From: an uncultured Bacillota bacterium
Lineage (GTDB): Bacteria > Bacillota_I > Bacilli_A > Erysipelotrichales > Erysipelotrichaceae
NCBI GenBank assembly: GCA_900319675.1
Contig: ONPK01000002.1
Location: forward strand, 1 to 41,965
Reading direction: 5' to 3'
DNA length: 41,965 nucleotides
This document shows positions 25,254 through 35,265 of the stretch, piece by piece. The position numbers and the translations under genes were made by a program. Under the pieces are notes generated by a model. The model saw only the letters and a list, made by a program, of their open reading frames with translations, had not been told where the DNA came from and ran no database searches. Within the stretch, counting starts at the first letter, position 1, and the number at the start of each line of letters is the position of its first letter.

Positions 25254-25940
25254 ATGGTACATTTGCAAAATGTATATAAGACATATAAAAACGGGGTCAA
25301 CGCCCTTAATGACGTAACGATCGACATCCAGGATGGCGAGTTTGTTTACGTTATCGGCGAAACCGGTTCAGGCAAGAGCACCTTCATCAAGGTCCTTGAC
25401 GGCGAAGAAATCCCGACCAGGGGAACTGTTGAAGTCAACGGTGTCAACGTTGGCAAACTTCGTTTCTCAAAGGTTCCAAAGTATCGCCGTAACATCGGTG
25501 TCGTTTTCCAGGACTACCGTCTTCTCAAGAGAAAGACTGTCTTTGAAAACATCGCCTTTGCGCTTGAAGTAATCAACAAGCCGAGAAAGGAAATCAGACA
25601 GAGAGTCAGAGAGGTTCTCGAGATCATTGACCTTACTGACAAGGCCAAGAGCTTCCCTGATGAACTTTCAGGCGGCCAGCAGCAGAGAGTTACCATCGGC
25701 AGAGCCATTGCCAACAATCCGAAGCTTTTGATAGCTGACGAGCCTACCGGTAACCTTGACCCGGAGCGTTCAAATGAAATTCTGGAGTTGCTGGAGAAGA
25801 TCAATGAGGCAGGCACAACGGTAATCATGGTTACCCATGACATTAACCTTGTTAACAAATATAAGAAACGTACTATCAAGCTTGATACAGGCCATGTGGT
25901 TTCTGACAATAAGGAAGGAGGGTATGTTTCTAATGTTTAG
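25254..25940 (+). CDS. ftsE: Cell division ATP-binding protein FtsE
   Basis: The ATPase of the FtsEX complex that signals across the membrane to a peptidoglycan hydrolase during division or elongation. Walker A GETGSGKST, signature LSGGQQQR and Walker B LLIADEPTGNLDP are intact; 228 residues is normal. CGGAGG precedes ATG 25254. It overlaps ftsX by a few bases and is followed by the likely target hydrolase. Confidence 0.97.
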   Translation: MVHLQNVYKTYKNGVNALNDVTIDIQDGEFVYVIGETGSGKSTFIKVLDGEEIPTRGTVEVNGVNVGKLRFSKVPKYRRNIGVVFQDYRLLKRKTVFENIAFALEVINKPRKEIRQRVREVLEIIDLTDKAKSFPDELSGGQQQRVTIGRAIANNPKLLIADEPTGNLDPERSNEILELLEKINEAGTTVIMVTHDINLVNKYKKRTIKLDTGHVVSDNKEGGYVSNV

Positions 25941-26829
25941 GCTTATTGGAAGACATTTTAAGGAAGCATTCCAGGGTATCTTCCGTCACTTTGCGATGGC
26001 GCTTTCAAGTGCCAACGCCGTTACCGTTACTCTAGTGCTGGTAAGTTTGCTGACACTGATCGTAGGTAACGTTTCACAGATAACCAAGAATCTGGAAGAG
26101 AACATTCAGATATACGTAAAGATAGACAAGGAACTTGACGAAGTAGAAATACCGGCCCTACAGAGAAGAGTCGAAGCCATCGACGGCGTAGGCAGGGTAG
26201 AGTATTCCAACAAGGATCAGGAACTCGACAGATTCATCAATGGCAAGGGTGAAGGTGGAAAGATCTTCGAGATCTACCGTGAAGATAACCCGCTGTCACC
26301 GGCCTTTCTGGTAGAAATCAAGTCGGGTTACACCCTATCAGGTGTTTCCGAGCAGATTGGCAAGATCAACGGTATCAAGGAAGTTGAATACGGTGGGGCA
26401 ACGGCCGATGATTTCCTGCGCGTACTGACAACAGTCCGTACCAGCGGCTACATCATCATTCTGGCCTTGACCTTACTGGCGATCTTCCTGATCAACAACA
26501 CCATCAACATTACCATTCATAACCGTAATGAGGAAATTGCGATCATGAGACAGGTCGGTGCAAGCAACAGTTACGTAAGACAGCCATTCGTCATTGAAGG
26601 CATTTTCATCGGACTGTTCGGCGCCATTATCCCGGCTCTGGCAACCATCTTCGGTTACAAGTACATATATGATACGCTTAACGGCCAGCTGATCAGCGGA
26701 ATGCTGACGCTGCTGCCGACAAACCCGTTTGCCTACTATGTTGCCGCTTTCCTGGCAGTCATAGGTATGGTCGTCGGTCTGATCGGTTCATTACTGTCAG
26801 TCAACAGGCAGTTAAGATGGAGGCGTTAA
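25933..26829 (+). CDS. ftsX: Cell division membrane protein FtsX
   Basis: A 298-residue membrane partner of FtsE: a short cytosolic N-terminus (MFRLIGRHFKEAFQG), TM1 near residues 22-45, an extracellular domain with SPAFLVEIKSGY, and three C-terminal helices with the conserved NNTINITIHNRNEEIAIMRQVGAS stretch. ATG 25933 is chosen over ATG 25924, which lies only three bases from the AAGGAGGG site; either gives an overlap with ftsE. The next gene starts three bases after the stop. Confidence 0.95.
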   Translation: MFRLIGRHFKEAFQGIFRHFAMALSSANAVTVTLVLVSLLTLIVGNVSQITKNLEENIQIYVKIDKELDEVEIPALQRRVEAIDGVGRVEYSNKDQELDRFINGKGEGGKIFEIYREDNPLSPAFLVEIKSGYTLSGVSEQIGKINGIKEVEYGGATADDFLRVLTTVRTSGYIIILALTLLAIFLINNTINITIHNRNEEIAIMRQVGASNSYVRQPFVIEGIFIGLFGAIIPALATIFGYKYIYDTLNGQLISGMLTLLPTNPFAYYVAAFLAVIGMVVGLIGSLLSVNRQLRWRR

Positions 26830-26832
26830 CAG

Positions 26833-28209
26833 ATGAAGAAACTTTTATCTGTTCTGTTAACACTTGCCATGATCGTCGGCTGCTTCCCATGGCTGAACAA
26901 TGAGACCTTCAGGATCAAGGCTGAAGATAATCCCTGTGTCATTTCCGAAGAGATGACTGATGAGCAGAAGGATGCCTGCAGACTATACAGGCAGGAGCTG
27001 GCTCAGCAGCTGGAGGACAGTGAACAGTACATCAGGGACATCAATGCCAACATCAGCGAAATGAAGGCCAACATCGCTGCTCAGGGTCAGAAGATCAATG
27101 AGATCAATGAGAAGATCCGTACGGTTGAAAATCAGATCTCAATCGTTGAGGAAAACGTCAAGGTCACTGAGACCAATATCGTCGTCGTTGAGGAAAAGAT
27201 CGCTGAGCGTGAGCAGAAGATCGAGGACATGAATAACAAGATCAAGGAAAGAATGGCTGCCGAGCAGTCAAACGTTTCCTCAAATAACTACATCAAGTTC
27301 ATCATGGGTGCGACCAGCTTCGTTGACCTGTTCAGAAGGATCAGTGCTCTCAATGAGATCACCGGTTACGATAAGCAGAAGATCGATGAGATGGAAGCTG
27401 AGAAGGTACTTCTGGAACAGGACAAGGTTGAACTGGAAAACCAGAAGATCGAACTGGAAAAGCAGAAGGCAGATCTGGAGAGAACCAAGGATGATCTGGA
27501 GACACTCAAGGAAAGATGTCAGGAACTCATTGATGAGTACCGCCGCAAGCAGGCTGCTCTGGCGACCGAACTGGAAAACGTCAAGCTGGAGATGAGTGAA
27601 CTTAAGAGCTCCATCAAGGACATCGACCAGGCACTCTCAGATTTCTATGCTTCAAACGGATTCTATTTCCCGATACATAACAGCTTCTACATTTCATCAA
27701 GCTGTTACTACTATGAACCGGGAGATTCCTACAGCGGATTCCATCCGGCAGCCGACATGGCAGCCAACTACGGATCCAATGTGTATGCGGTTGCCAATGG
27801 CTATGTCGTAGCCACCAATACGGGATGTCCGTATGGATATCTTGGCAGCTACTGCGGCTACGGTTTCGGTAACTATATATGCTACATCGTTCAGGTTGGC
27901 GACATGGTCTATGAGATCATCAATGCCCACCTAAGCTCAGTCAATGTTTCAGTGGGTGATTCGTTATTACAGGGAGAAGTAATCGGTAACCTTGGCAGTT
28001 CGGGAAGTTCAACCGGACCGCACCTGCACGTTGAGGTAATCAGAATGGGCAGTGGTTGGATTAGAGACTACATAGAAGACTACGCCAACGTAGGACGTGT
28101 ATATTACACGTTAGGTCGTAACATCTACAGTGCATGTACCTACAGAGGTGCGCCGTGTTACGAAAATGCGCTGAACATCTTCGGCGTAAAATACGGATAC
28201 TGGTATTAA
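26833..28209 (+). CDS. FtsEX-linked peptidoglycan hydrolase: coiled coil plus M23 (LytM) domain
   Basis: A 458-residue secreted protein. The signal peptide ends near residue 30 (RIKA). Residues about 45-255 form long heptad-rich coiled coils (EENVKVTETNIVVVEEKIAE and similar), then comes an M23 domain with zinc ligands in FHPAAD and GPHLHVEV (the HxH). The C-terminal extension contains paired cysteines (YSACTYRGAPCYENAL). The layout matches EnvC, PcsB or CwlO-type proteins that FtsX binds and activates, and the gene follows ftsX at once. Function as the FtsEX-driven hydrolase is inferred from domain order and position. Confidence 0.9.
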   Translation: MKKLLSVLLTLAMIVGCFPWLNNETFRIKAEDNPCVISEEMTDEQKDACRLYRQELAQQLEDSEQYIRDINANISEMKANIAAQGQKINEINEKIRTVENQISIVEENVKVTETNIVVVEEKIAEREQKIEDMNNKIKERMAAEQSNVSSNNYIKFIMGATSFVDLFRRISALNEITGYDKQKIDEMEAEKVLLEQDKVELENQKIELEKQKADLERTKDDLETLKERCQELIDEYRRKQAALATELENVKLEMSELKSSIKDIDQALSDFYASNGFYFPIHNSFYISSSCYYYEPGDSYSGFHPAADMAANYGSNVYAVANGYVVATNTGCPYGYLGSYCGYGFGNYICYIVQVGDMVYEIINAHLSSVNVSVGDSLLQGEVIGNLGSSGSSTGPHLHVEVIRMGSGWIRDYIEDYANVGRVYYTLGRNIYSACTYRGAPCYENALNIFGVKYGYWY

Positions 28210-28213
28210 TTCG

Positions 28214-28236
28214 TAAGGACTCGCAAGAGTCCTTTA
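28214..28236 (+). terminator. Weak terminator or hairpin after the M23 gene
   Basis: TAAGGACTC / GAGTCCTTTA with a GCAA tetraloop but hardly any T-run; may only attenuate. Confidence 0.45.
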
Positions 28237-28259
28237 CTATGGGAAAAAGACAGGCAGTG

Positions 28260-28268
28260 TGTTACAAT
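28260..28268 (+). promoter_or_regulatory. Extended -10 promoter of the ctpA-like gene
   Basis: TGTTACAAT 22 bases before the start codon, with GAGG as ribosome site. Confidence 0.5.
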
Positions 28269-28290
28269 ATTCAAATAGAGGTAAATTAGT

Positions 28291-29751
28291 ATGTCGGAAA
28301 ACGAAGTCTACACTGTAGCGCAGCATCAGAAAAAGAAAAGCAGGAGAGGATTCTTCATAACGTTACTGGCCCTGGTAACGTTGATTTCCTTTGTGCTTGG
28401 CGTAGGCATTGGCAGGGCGACCTCTGATCCGGAGATCATTTACCGCAATGACAGTTCTCTGGCTAACTTCGATGCAGTTCTTAAGATACTGACAACGAAG
28501 TTCTACTATGGCGAGGGAACCGATGAATATAAGAACAAGCTGATTGAAGATGCCATCAAGGGAATGGTCAGTGCTCAGGGAGACATTCACACCGAATACA
28601 TGACACCTGAGGAACTGGAGGGATTCAACGGTTCCCTGCAGAGCACATTTGTCGGCATCGGCATCAGATACAATGAGCTGGACGGTAAGATCTTCGTCAT
28701 TGAAACTCTGTACTCCTCTCCAGCCGAAAAAGCTGGTATACTGCCTGGTGACTACATCATCGCAGTAGATGGTGTCAAGGCCGAGGATGAGGGAGTTGAC
28801 GTACTTGTTTCCATGATTCCCGGTGAGATCGGTTCAACGGTAACCGTTACCGTTCAGAGAGGCAGCGATACCTTTGACGTTCCTGTTAGCAGGGGATTAA
28901 TTGAAAGCACTGTATATTCCACCACCAAGGAAGGTGTCGGTGTGGTAACCGTAACTTCTTTTGGTACAGGTACGGCTGACGAACTCAAGAATCATCTTGA
29001 AAGGTTCAAGAGTGCCGGTATCAGTGATCTGATAATTGACTTAAGAGACAACGGCGGCGGATACGCAGCCACCCTGGATCAGATGTGCACGTATTTTATG
29101 GATAACGGACAGATCGTCATGATCGAGGAAGACCGTGACGGCAAGGAGATAATCGACAAGGTTGAGAAGTCAAGAAAGTTTGATTTCAGAAACATCGTCA
29201 TCCTCATTGATGAGGGAAGCGCGAGCTGCAGTGAAGTATTCACCATGGCTCTCAAGGAAAACTGCAATGCCAAAACCGTTGGCACGACAACATACGGCAA
29301 GGGTGTGGCACAGCTGACCAAGACATTCTCAGACGGCAGTGCTCTGAAGTATACGGATGTCATCTGGAAGTCGGGCAAGGGTGTTTACATCGGCGGCAAG
29401 GGCATTGAACCTGACTATGAAGTCAGACTGCATGAAGCTCTGTATCTGCCGCAGTTCACACCTGAGGAAGGTGAAGAGTACGCATATGACAGCGTATCAT
29501 ACATGATTTCCAACGCTCAGTACATTCTGGACTTCCTGGGTTATGACGTTGACCGTACGGACGGATATTTCTCCGAAGCTACCGCAAAGGCCGTTGCCAA
29601 ATATCAGCAGGATCATGGCTTTGAGGTGACTTCAACACTTAATGAACAGACATGCCTTGGCCTCAACAGCAGTGTCATCTATGACTGGAACATGAAGAGG
29701 GACGTCTATGACACGCAGATGCAGAAGGCTCTGGAGATCGTAAAACAGTAA
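28291..29751 (+). CDS. S41 family C-terminal processing protease (CtpA-type) with PDZ and peptidoglycan-binding domains
   Basis: A 486-residue protein anchored by one N-terminal transmembrane helix (about residues 20-42). It has a PDZ domain (TFVGIGIRY ... [17 protein letters not shown]), the S41 protease core with the serine motif SASCSE (residues 310-315) and catalytic Lys in TYGKGVAQ (residue 337), and a C-terminal peptidoglycan-binding domain 1 ([20 protein letters not shown]). Such proteases process cell-wall hydrolases and other envelope proteins, so the M23 hydrolase encoded just before is a plausible substrate (inference). uvrB begins one base after the stop. Confidence 0.94.
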   Translation: MSENEVYTVAQHQKKKSRRGFFITLLALVTLISFVLGVGIGRATSDPEIIYRNDSSLANFDAVLKILTTKFYYGEGTDEYKNKLIEDAIKGMVSAQGDIHTEYMTPEELEGFNGSLQSTFVGIGIRYNELDGKIFVIETLYSSPAEKAGILPGDYIIAVDGVKAEDEGVDVLVSMIPGEIGSTVTVTVQRGSDTFDVPVSRGLIESTVYSTTKEGVGVVTVTSFGTGTADELKNHLERFKSAGISDLIIDLRDNGGGYAATLDQMCTYFMDNGQIVMIEEDRDGKEIIDKVEKSRKFDFRNIVILIDEGSASCSEVFTMALKENCNAKTVGTTTYGKGVAQLTKTFSDGSALKYTDVIWKSGKGVYIGGKGIEPDYEVRLHEALYLPQFTPEEGEEYAYDSVSYMISNAQYILDFLGYDVDRTDGYFSEATAKAVAKYQQDHGFEVTSTLNEQTCLGLNSSVIYDWNMKRDVYDTQMQKALEIVKQ

Positions 29752-29752
29752 G

Positions 29753-31729
29753 ATGGATGAAAAGTTTGAATTAGTCAGTTCATTCGTTCCCAAGGGCGAT
29801 CAGCCGCAGGCGATCGACCAGCTGGTGGAAGGACTGAATGAAAACAGAAAATGTCAGGTACTGTTGGGCGCAACTGGTACCGGTAAGACATTTACCATAG
29901 CGAATGTAATAGCCAAAGTTAATAAGCCAACTTTGGTTTTTGTACATAATAAGACCCTGGCAGGACAGCTGTATACGGAGTTCAAGGAACTGTTCCCGAA
30001 TAATCACGTGGAATACTTCGTTTCCAACTTCGATTACTACCAGCCTGAGGCCTACATACCAAAGTCAGATACCTACATTGAGAAGAATGCCATGATCAAT
30101 GACGAGCTGGACATGCTGAGACTGGCTGCCTACAATGCGGTCCTGGAACACCGCGATACCATCATTGTGGCTTCCGTTGCCTGCATCTATGCGTCCAGTG
30201 ACCCTAATCAGTACAGGGACATGTTCTTCACCATCAAGACCGGTCAGCAGATCGACAGAAGGGAACTGATCAAGCTTCTGGTTGACCGTCAGTACAGCCG
30301 TAATGACATGGATCTCAAGAGAGGTACCTTCAGAGTCAGGGGAGATGTCATTGACATTGCCCTGGGTTACACGGACAGTTACATTCTCAGAATAGAACTG
30401 TTTGAAGATGAGATCGACAGGATCTGTGAGGTTGACCCGATCAACGGCAAGGTCCTGAATTCCTATACCGTATACAATGTCTTCCCGGCCAGCGGCTATG
30501 CCAAAGCACAGGATGACATCAACAGAGCCTGCGATAACATTGAAGTTGAACTGGCTGAGCGTCTGAAGTACTTTGAAGACAATAACAAGCCTCTGGAAAG
30601 GGAACGTCTGGAAAACAGATGCCGCTATGACCTGGAAGCCCTGAGAGAATTCGGCGTATGTCCGGGCATTGAGAACTATTCCCGTCATCTGGAATTCAGA
30701 GCCCCGGGCAGTCGTCCGTTTACGTTATTTGACTACTTCCCGGATGACTATCTGCTGGTAATTGATGAGTCACACGTTACGGTACCGCAGGTAAGGGGCA
30801 TGTACAACGGAGACCGCTCCCGTAAGGAGACACTGGTTGAATACGGCTTCAGACTGCCGAGCGCCCTGGACAACAGACCGCTGAAGTTCAATGAGTTTGA
30901 AAAGATGATCAATCAGGTCATCTTCGTATCAGCCACCCCGGGTGACTATGAACTGGACAAGGTCGATAACAAGGTAATTGAACAGATCATCAGACCTACC
31001 GGTCTGCTGGATCCAAAGGTAGAGGTAAGACCAACCAAGGGACAGATCGATGATCTGATCTACGAAATAACCGAAAGAATAAAGAACGGCGAAAGAACGC
31101 TGATCACGACACTTACCGTCAGAATGGCTGAGGAGCTTACAAGATATCTTCAGCAGCAGTCCTTCAACGTTGCCTATCTGCATCACGAAACCAAGACCCT
31201 GGAAAGAACGGAGATCATCAGGGATCTGCGTAAGGGCAAGTACGATGTGCTGGTCGGCATCAACCTGTTAAGGGAAGGTCTGGACATTCCGGAAGTATCA
31301 CTGATCGCCATACTGGATGCCGATAAGGAAGGCTTCTTAAGAAGTGAGAGATCACTGATCCAGACCATTGGCCGAGCAGCCAGAAACGCCAACGGTACCG
31401 TCATAATGTATGGTGATGCCATTACCGATTCAATGAGAAAGGCCATTGATGAGACCAACAGAAGAAGGGGCATTCAGGAAAGGTTCAATGAGGAGCACGG
31501 CATCGTACCTTCAACGATCAAGAAGGAGATCCGTGATGCCATCCACTCCAGAGAGACCCACGAAATGGCAGTCAAGTACATGGCGCGCAAGAACAGAAAG
31601 TCAGCCCGTGAGCAGGAAGAACTGATCAGGAGACTGGAAAAGGAAATGAGAGAAGCAGCGAGGATCCTCGATTTTGAGAGGGCTGCCGAACTCAGAGACA
31701 TGATTATGGAAATGAGAGCAGAGGGGTAG
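29753..31729 (+). CDS. uvrB: Excinuclease ABC subunit B
   Basis: Damage-verifying helicase-like subunit of nucleotide excision repair. Walker A GATGTGKT, the beta-hairpin YYQPEAYIP, helicase motifs [14 protein letters not shown] and [22 protein letters not shown], and a C-terminal UVR motif that contacts UvrC are present; 658 residues is normal. It sits one base after the protease gene and four before maf, so it is in the same transcript. uvrA is not beside it, unlike many Firmicutes; it does not appear in the window. Confidence 0.98.
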   Translation: MDEKFELVSSFVPKGDQPQAIDQLVEGLNENRKCQVLLGATGTGKTFTIANVIAKVNKPTLVFVHNKTLAGQLYTEFKELFPNNHVEYFVSNFDYYQPEAYIPKSDTYIEKNAMINDELDMLRLAAYNAVLEHRDTIIVASVACIYASSDPNQYRDMFFTIKTGQQIDRRELIKLLVDRQYSRNDMDLKRGTFRVRGDVIDIALGYTDSYILRIELFEDEIDRICEVDPINGKVLNSYTVYNVFPASGYAKAQDDINRACDNIEVELAERLKYFEDNNKPLERERLENRCRYDLEALREFGVCPGIENYSRHLEFRAPGSRPFTLFDYFPDDYLLVIDESHVTVPQVRGMYNGDRSRKETLVEYGFRLPSALDNRPLKFNEFEKMINQVIFVSATPGDYELDKVDNKVIEQIIRPTGLLDPKVEVRPTKGQIDDLIYEITERIKNGERTLITTLTVRMAEELTRYLQQQSFNVAYLHHETKTLERTEIIRDLRKGKYDVLVGINLLREGLDIPEVSLIAILDADKEGFLRSERSLIQTIGRAARNANGTVIMYGDAITDSMRKAIDETNRRRGIQERFNEEHGIVPSTIKKEIRDAIHSRETHEMAVKYMARKNRKSAREQEELIRRLEKEMREAARILDFERAAELRDMIMEMRAEG

Positions 31730-31733
31730 TCAC

Positions 31734-32303
31734 ATGAGAGACATAATACTGGCTTCCGCGTCACCGCGCAGAAGAGAAATAATGGATAAGCTTAACCTGC
31801 ATTACAGGATAATCGTCAGTAATGTCAGGGAAGTAATGAAGGAAGAACTTCCAATCGAGGAAAGGATCAAGGATCTGGCCATGCAGAAGGCACTGGCGGT
31901 TTATAAGGAACATCCGGAGGAACTGGTCATCGGTGCTGATACCATCGTTGAGATCGACGGTAAGATCCTCGGTAAGCCTCATACCATGACTGAGGCCAGG
32001 GAAATGCTTAAACTGCTTTCCGGCAGAACGCACAGAGTCATTACCGGCGTAGCCATGATTTCCAAGGATCATCAGTACGTTGACTATGACGTAACAGAAG
32101 TAACTTTTGAGTATCTCAGTGAGGCTGAGATTGAGAAATACATACAGACCAGAGAACCTTATGACAAGGCTGGAGCCTATGCGATACAAGGTTGGGCATC
32201 TGTCTTTATTTCCGGCATTAAGGGAAGCTATTATACTGTCGTAGGATTCCCGCTTCACAAGGTATACGGAAAGCTGAGAGAATTGGGATACTACGTAGGT
32301 TAA
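31734..32303 (+). CDS. maf: Maf-type nucleoside triphosphate pyrophosphatase
   Basis: A 189-residue Maf protein that hydrolyses non-canonical or pyrimidine nucleoside triphosphates; over-expression affects septum formation in Bacillus. Motifs ILASASPRRREIM, VIGADTIVEIDG, GKPHTMTEAREML, SGRTHRVITGV and DKAGAYAIQGWAS are present. It starts four bases after uvrB and precedes the MATE gene by four, so it is within the same operon. Confidence 0.96.
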   Translation: MRDIILASASPRRREIMDKLNLHYRIIVSNVREVMKEELPIEERIKDLAMQKALAVYKEHPEELVIGADTIVEIDGKILGKPHTMTEAREMLKLLSGRTHRVITGVAMISKDHQYVDYDVTEVTFEYLSEAEIEKYIQTREPYDKAGAYAIQGWASVFISGIKGSYYTVVGFPLHKVYGKLRELGYYVG

Positions 32304-32307
32304 TAAA

Positions 32308-33660
32308 ATGGATAAGAAGAAGTTCGTTGATCTTACAGAAGGAGTAGTCTGGAAACAGCTGTTGAGATTTGTGTGGCCGATAACCCTCGCAAACCTGTTT
32401 CAGCAGCTTTATGGAATGACAAATTCCATGATCGTTGGCAACTACATGTCATCAGATGCTCTTTCATCAGTAAGTTCCACACAGTCGATCTGTAACATAG
32501 CGAGCTTCTTTTTCTATGGCATTTCCACTGCCTGCGGCATTCTGGTTTCAAACTACCATGGGGCTAAGGACAAGGAGAATCTGCGCAAGACCATTCATAC
32601 CGGTTTGGTGATGGGAGTTGCCGTCGGCGTAATCATTACCGTACTGGGAGAGATCTTCTGTGATCAGCTGATGGGACTTACCAATATCAGAGACTCCATT
32701 TACGAAAATGCCGAAATATATCTGCGAGTATACATGCTGGGCAACGCCGCAGTATTCCTGTATAACATCAGTTTCTTCATCATGAGATCGCTTGGCGATT
32801 CCAGAGATCCGCTTTATTATCTGATGATCTCAAGTGTAATGAATGTCGTCCTTGGCATAGCCTTCGTCAAGTACCTTAACATGGGTGTTGTCGGAACGGC
32901 ATTGGCTTCCATCATATCCCAGCTGTTAGTTGACGTGCTGGCCATCAGAGCTCTGTTCAGAATGGATCCGGACTTCAGAATGACTTCAAATGATCTGAAG
33001 ATGGACATGCACCTGGTAAGAAGGATGATGTCCTTGGGCATCCCGGCTTCAATTCAGAACATGCTGATAGCCCTGTCAAACATGGTGGTACAGTCACAGG
33101 TCAATCTGTTCTCCAATGAATTCATTGCCGGAGTAGGTGTTGCCGAAAAGGTCGCTACCTGGACCCAGATTCCGATGCAGAGCATATCAACCATAGGAAC
33201 AAGCTACGTAGGGCAGAACCTGGGTGCCAGAAAGTATGACAGAGTTCATGAAGGCATCAGGATTTGCAATAGGATCGCAACCATCATCACCATAGCCTTA
33301 GCAGCTGTCATATTCATCTTTGCCGAAACGTTTGTCGGACTGTTCAATGACAATCCGGAAGTCATAAGGTTCGGCGCAACGATGACGAGGTATTCAGTCT
33401 TCGGCTTCATCCCGTTGACCTGGTCACATATCTATAACGGCTGCTGCCGCGGCGCCGGCAACATGAAAGTTCCAATGATCATCGCCGTATTTGCCCAGTG
33501 CGTATTCAAGTTCGTGTTTGTCACCGTTGGACTAAAGATAAAGTTTGACGTCATCTTCATATATCTGGCAACGACGCTGTCATTTGCCTTAGCCGGTGTT
33601 CTGGCAACGATTTATTTCCACACCAGCAAGTGGACAAAGGAAGCTCACTTGAGACCGTGA
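32308..33660 (+). CDS. MATE family efflux transporter
   Basis: A 450-residue membrane protein with about twelve hydrophobic segments, from the MATE family of Na+ or H+ driven drug and metabolite exporters. The N-terminal WKQLLRFVWPITLANLFQQLYGMTNSMIVG is typical, and the two halves repeat the pattern. Substrate unknown. It ends the operon: the stop codon abuts the -35 box of the tmRNA promoter and no terminator intervenes. Confidence 0.93.
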   Translation: MDKKKFVDLTEGVVWKQLLRFVWPITLANLFQQLYGMTNSMIVGNYMSSDALSSVSSTQSICNIASFFFYGISTACGILVSNYHGAKDKENLRKTIHTGLVMGVAVGVIITVLGEIFCDQLMGLTNIRDSIYENAEIYLRVYMLGNAAVFLYNISFFIMRSLGDSRDPLYYLMISSVMNVVLGIAFVKYLNMGVVGTALASIISQLLVDVLAIRALFRMDPDFRMTSNDLKMDMHLVRRMMSLGIPASIQNMLIALSNMVVQSQVNLFSNEFIAGVGVAEKVATWTQIPMQSISTIGTSYVGQNLGARKYDRVHEGIRICNRIATIITIALAAVIFIFAETFVGLFNDNPEVIRFGATMTRYSVFGFIPLTWSHIYNGCCRGAGNMKVPMIIAVFAQCVFKFVFVTVGLKIKFDVIFIYLATTLSFALAGVLATIYFHTSKWTKEAHLRP

Positions 33661-33689
33661 TTGACGGACTGAACAATATCTGTTATCAT
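33661..33689 (+). promoter_or_regulatory. Promoter of ssrA (tmRNA)
   Basis: TTGACG, a 17-base spacer and TATCAT with an upstream TGT, starting directly after the MATE stop codon. Confidence 0.85.
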
Positions 33690-33706
33690 ATTCTTCCAAG
33701 TGAATC

Positions 33707-34059
33707 GGGGTCGTCTTGGTTTCGACAGGGCGTAGTTGGATTCGGACTGCAGCGGAGTTATTCGCCTAACGGATAAACCTAAAAATAACTGGCAACAGTA
33801 ATTATTCATTCGCTGCTTAATAGCCTGACGTAAGGCTCGCAGCCGTCAGCCATTGTTTAGCTTCTGGGCTATGGACTGGTGTAAAAGACAGAAGATAAGT
33901 ACTGATGATTTCTGATAAATCAGTAACGAAAACCCATCAGGAAAACAGAGACTACATCTTGTTCATCATGAGGTTTCTGTTAATGAGATGAACTAAACTG
34001 TAGAGGTCTGAATGTGGGACACGTTTTGGACAGGGGTTCGATTCCCCTCGGCTCCACCA
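33707..34059 (+). ncRNA. ssrA: Transfer-messenger RNA
   Basis: Rescues stalled ribosomes with SmpB. The 5' end GGGGTCG pairs with CGGCTCC before the 3' ACCA to form the acceptor stem, the tRNA-like 5' part reads TTGGTTTCGACAGGG, and the T arm GGGGTTCGATTCCCC is intact. After the conserved AATAACT the tag frame GGC...TAA (33791-33820) gives (A)GNSNYSFAA, close in form to the Staphylococcus tag (A)GKSNNNFAVAA and ending in the AA needed for ClpXP degradation. Length 353 bases. The reading frame is assigned by analogy. Confidence 0.95.
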
Positions 34060-34070
34060 ATTGAAAACAA

Positions 34071-34100
34071 AAGAACTTACCAACGTAAGTTCTTTTTTTT
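34071..34100. terminator. Terminator of ssrA, also serving the minus-strand LacI gene
   Basis: AAGAACTTAC / GTAAGTTCTT with a CAAC loop and eight T on the plus strand; the A-rich left flank gives a T-run on the minus strand. Confidence 0.9.
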
Positions 34101-34129
34101 GTTTCCGTTATTATCAAGCAGGGGACATG

Positions 34130-35134
34130 TTATTGTGTCGATTCCCTGTTGACCAGGCTGCAGTCAATTACCGTGCTTTTTTCCACTGGTTTATTTCTGA
34201 TTAGATTCAGCAGAACTTCTGAAGATATCCTGCCCAGAAGAGATGGATTTCTTTCAATCGTTGAAAGGGTAGGCGTACAGATACGTGACTGGAACTGGTT
34301 GTCGAAGCCGAACACCTTCACGTCTTCCGGAACTCTCAGACCAAGGCGCTTGAGACCCTCCATGGCTCCGATTGCCTGATTGTCACTGGTGCAGATGATT
34401 CCATCGACCTTGTTGCCCTTGGAAACATAGTCAATGATTTCTATTTCTGCATTAACAATGGAAGGCCCTTCACCAAGCTGGATGACAGACTGTTCCTTAT
34501 CCAACCCATGGTCATGCATGGCGTTCAGATAGCCATCTTTTCTGTTTGTCTTAACGTAGGTAGCCAGGTATGAAGATATGAACACGATGTTTCTACACCC
34601 CTTGTCTATGAGGGAGGTGGTTGCGTCATGGATGCCTTTTATGACATCGGAAGTAACTATACAGAGATCCTGTTCGTTTTTCGGAGTTCTGTCAAGCAGT
34701 ACGACAGGAATTTCCCTGGAAAGGATGCCGGCTTCGATTTCCTTCTGGCATGATATCACGATGATTCCATCTACTCTCATTGAATCAAGACGGTGGAAGT
34801 ACCTTCTTTCCTTCTGGGGATCATTATCCGTATTGCATATGAACAGGGCATAATCATTGAAGTCAAAATACTGTTCGATGCTGACGGCAATGGATGAGAA
34901 GAAGTCGTTATTGATGTTAGGAAGGATCAGACCTACTGTATGTGATGCGGATGAACGAAGAGTTCTTGCCGTATTATTGGATACATATCCGTACTCTTTT
35001 ATGACAGTTCTCACTTTTTCCTCTGTTTCCTTGGAGAAACGTCCGGTCTTGTTTATGACATGTGAAACGGTTGCGGTTGATACTCCGGCAAGGCTGGCAA
35101 TGTCAACGATTGATAACATTTTCTTTTCTTTCAT
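34130..35134 (-). CDS. LacI family transcriptional regulator of the divergent PTS operon
   Basis: A 334-residue repressor-type protein. The N-terminal helix-turn-helix (SIVDIASLAGVSTATVSHVIN, residues about 8-28) and hinge (NNTARTLRSSASHTVGLILP) are canonical, followed by the periplasmic-binding-like effector domain ending RNPSLLGRISSEVLLNLI. It is divergent from the PTS/GH1 operon, with two LacI-type palindromes in the shared intergenic region, so it very probably controls that operon and itself. GGAG lies ten bases before ATG 35134. The effector is presumably a sugar phosphate or sugar from that pathway. Confidence 0.93.
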   Translation of the reverse strand: MKEKKMLSIVDIASLAGVSTATVSHVINKTGRFSKETEEKVRTVIKEYGYVSNNTARTLRSSASHTVGLILPNINNDFFSSIAVSIEQYFDFNDYALFICNTDNDPQKERRYFHRLDSMRVDGIIVISCQKEIEAGILSREIPVVLLDRTPKNEQDLCIVTSDVIKGIHDATTSLIDKGCRNIVFISSYLATYVKTNRKDGYLNAMHDHGLDKEQSVIQLGEGPSIVNAEIEIIDYVSKGNKVDGIICTSDNQAIGAMEGLKRLGLRVPEDVKVFGFDNQFQSRICTPTLSTIERNPSLLGRISSEVLLNLIRNKPVEKSTVIDCSLVNRESTQ

Positions 35135-35161
35135 AGCTGGTCACTCCAATATTCCGCAGTA

Positions 35162-35170
35162 ATTATAGCA
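35162..35170 (-). promoter_or_regulatory. Extended -10 promoter of the LacI gene
   Basis: On the minus strand TGCTATAAT, 27 bases before the ATG. The palindromic operator at 35200 lies just upstream. Confidence 0.55.
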
Positions 35171-35199
35171 TAAAAATGGTTAAATAAGTGGTTAAATGA

Positions 35200-35211
35200 T
35201 TAAACGTTTAA
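35200..35211. promoter_or_regulatory. LacI-type operator 1
   Basis: Perfect palindrome TTAAACGTTTAA with the central CG typical of LacI-family operators, between the two divergent promoters and upstream of the PTS -35. Confidence 0.65.
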
Positions 35212-35229
35212 CTTTTTTGTTGAAACCTA

Positions 35230-35258
35230 TTGAAAAGGGGAATTTGAGATGTTATCTT
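35230..35258 (+). promoter_or_regulatory. Promoter of the PTS operon
   Basis: TTGAAA (35230-35235), 17 bases, TATCTT (35253-35258) with an upstream TGT, giving an extended -10. Confidence 0.7.
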
Positions 35259-35265
35259 ATAGCTG

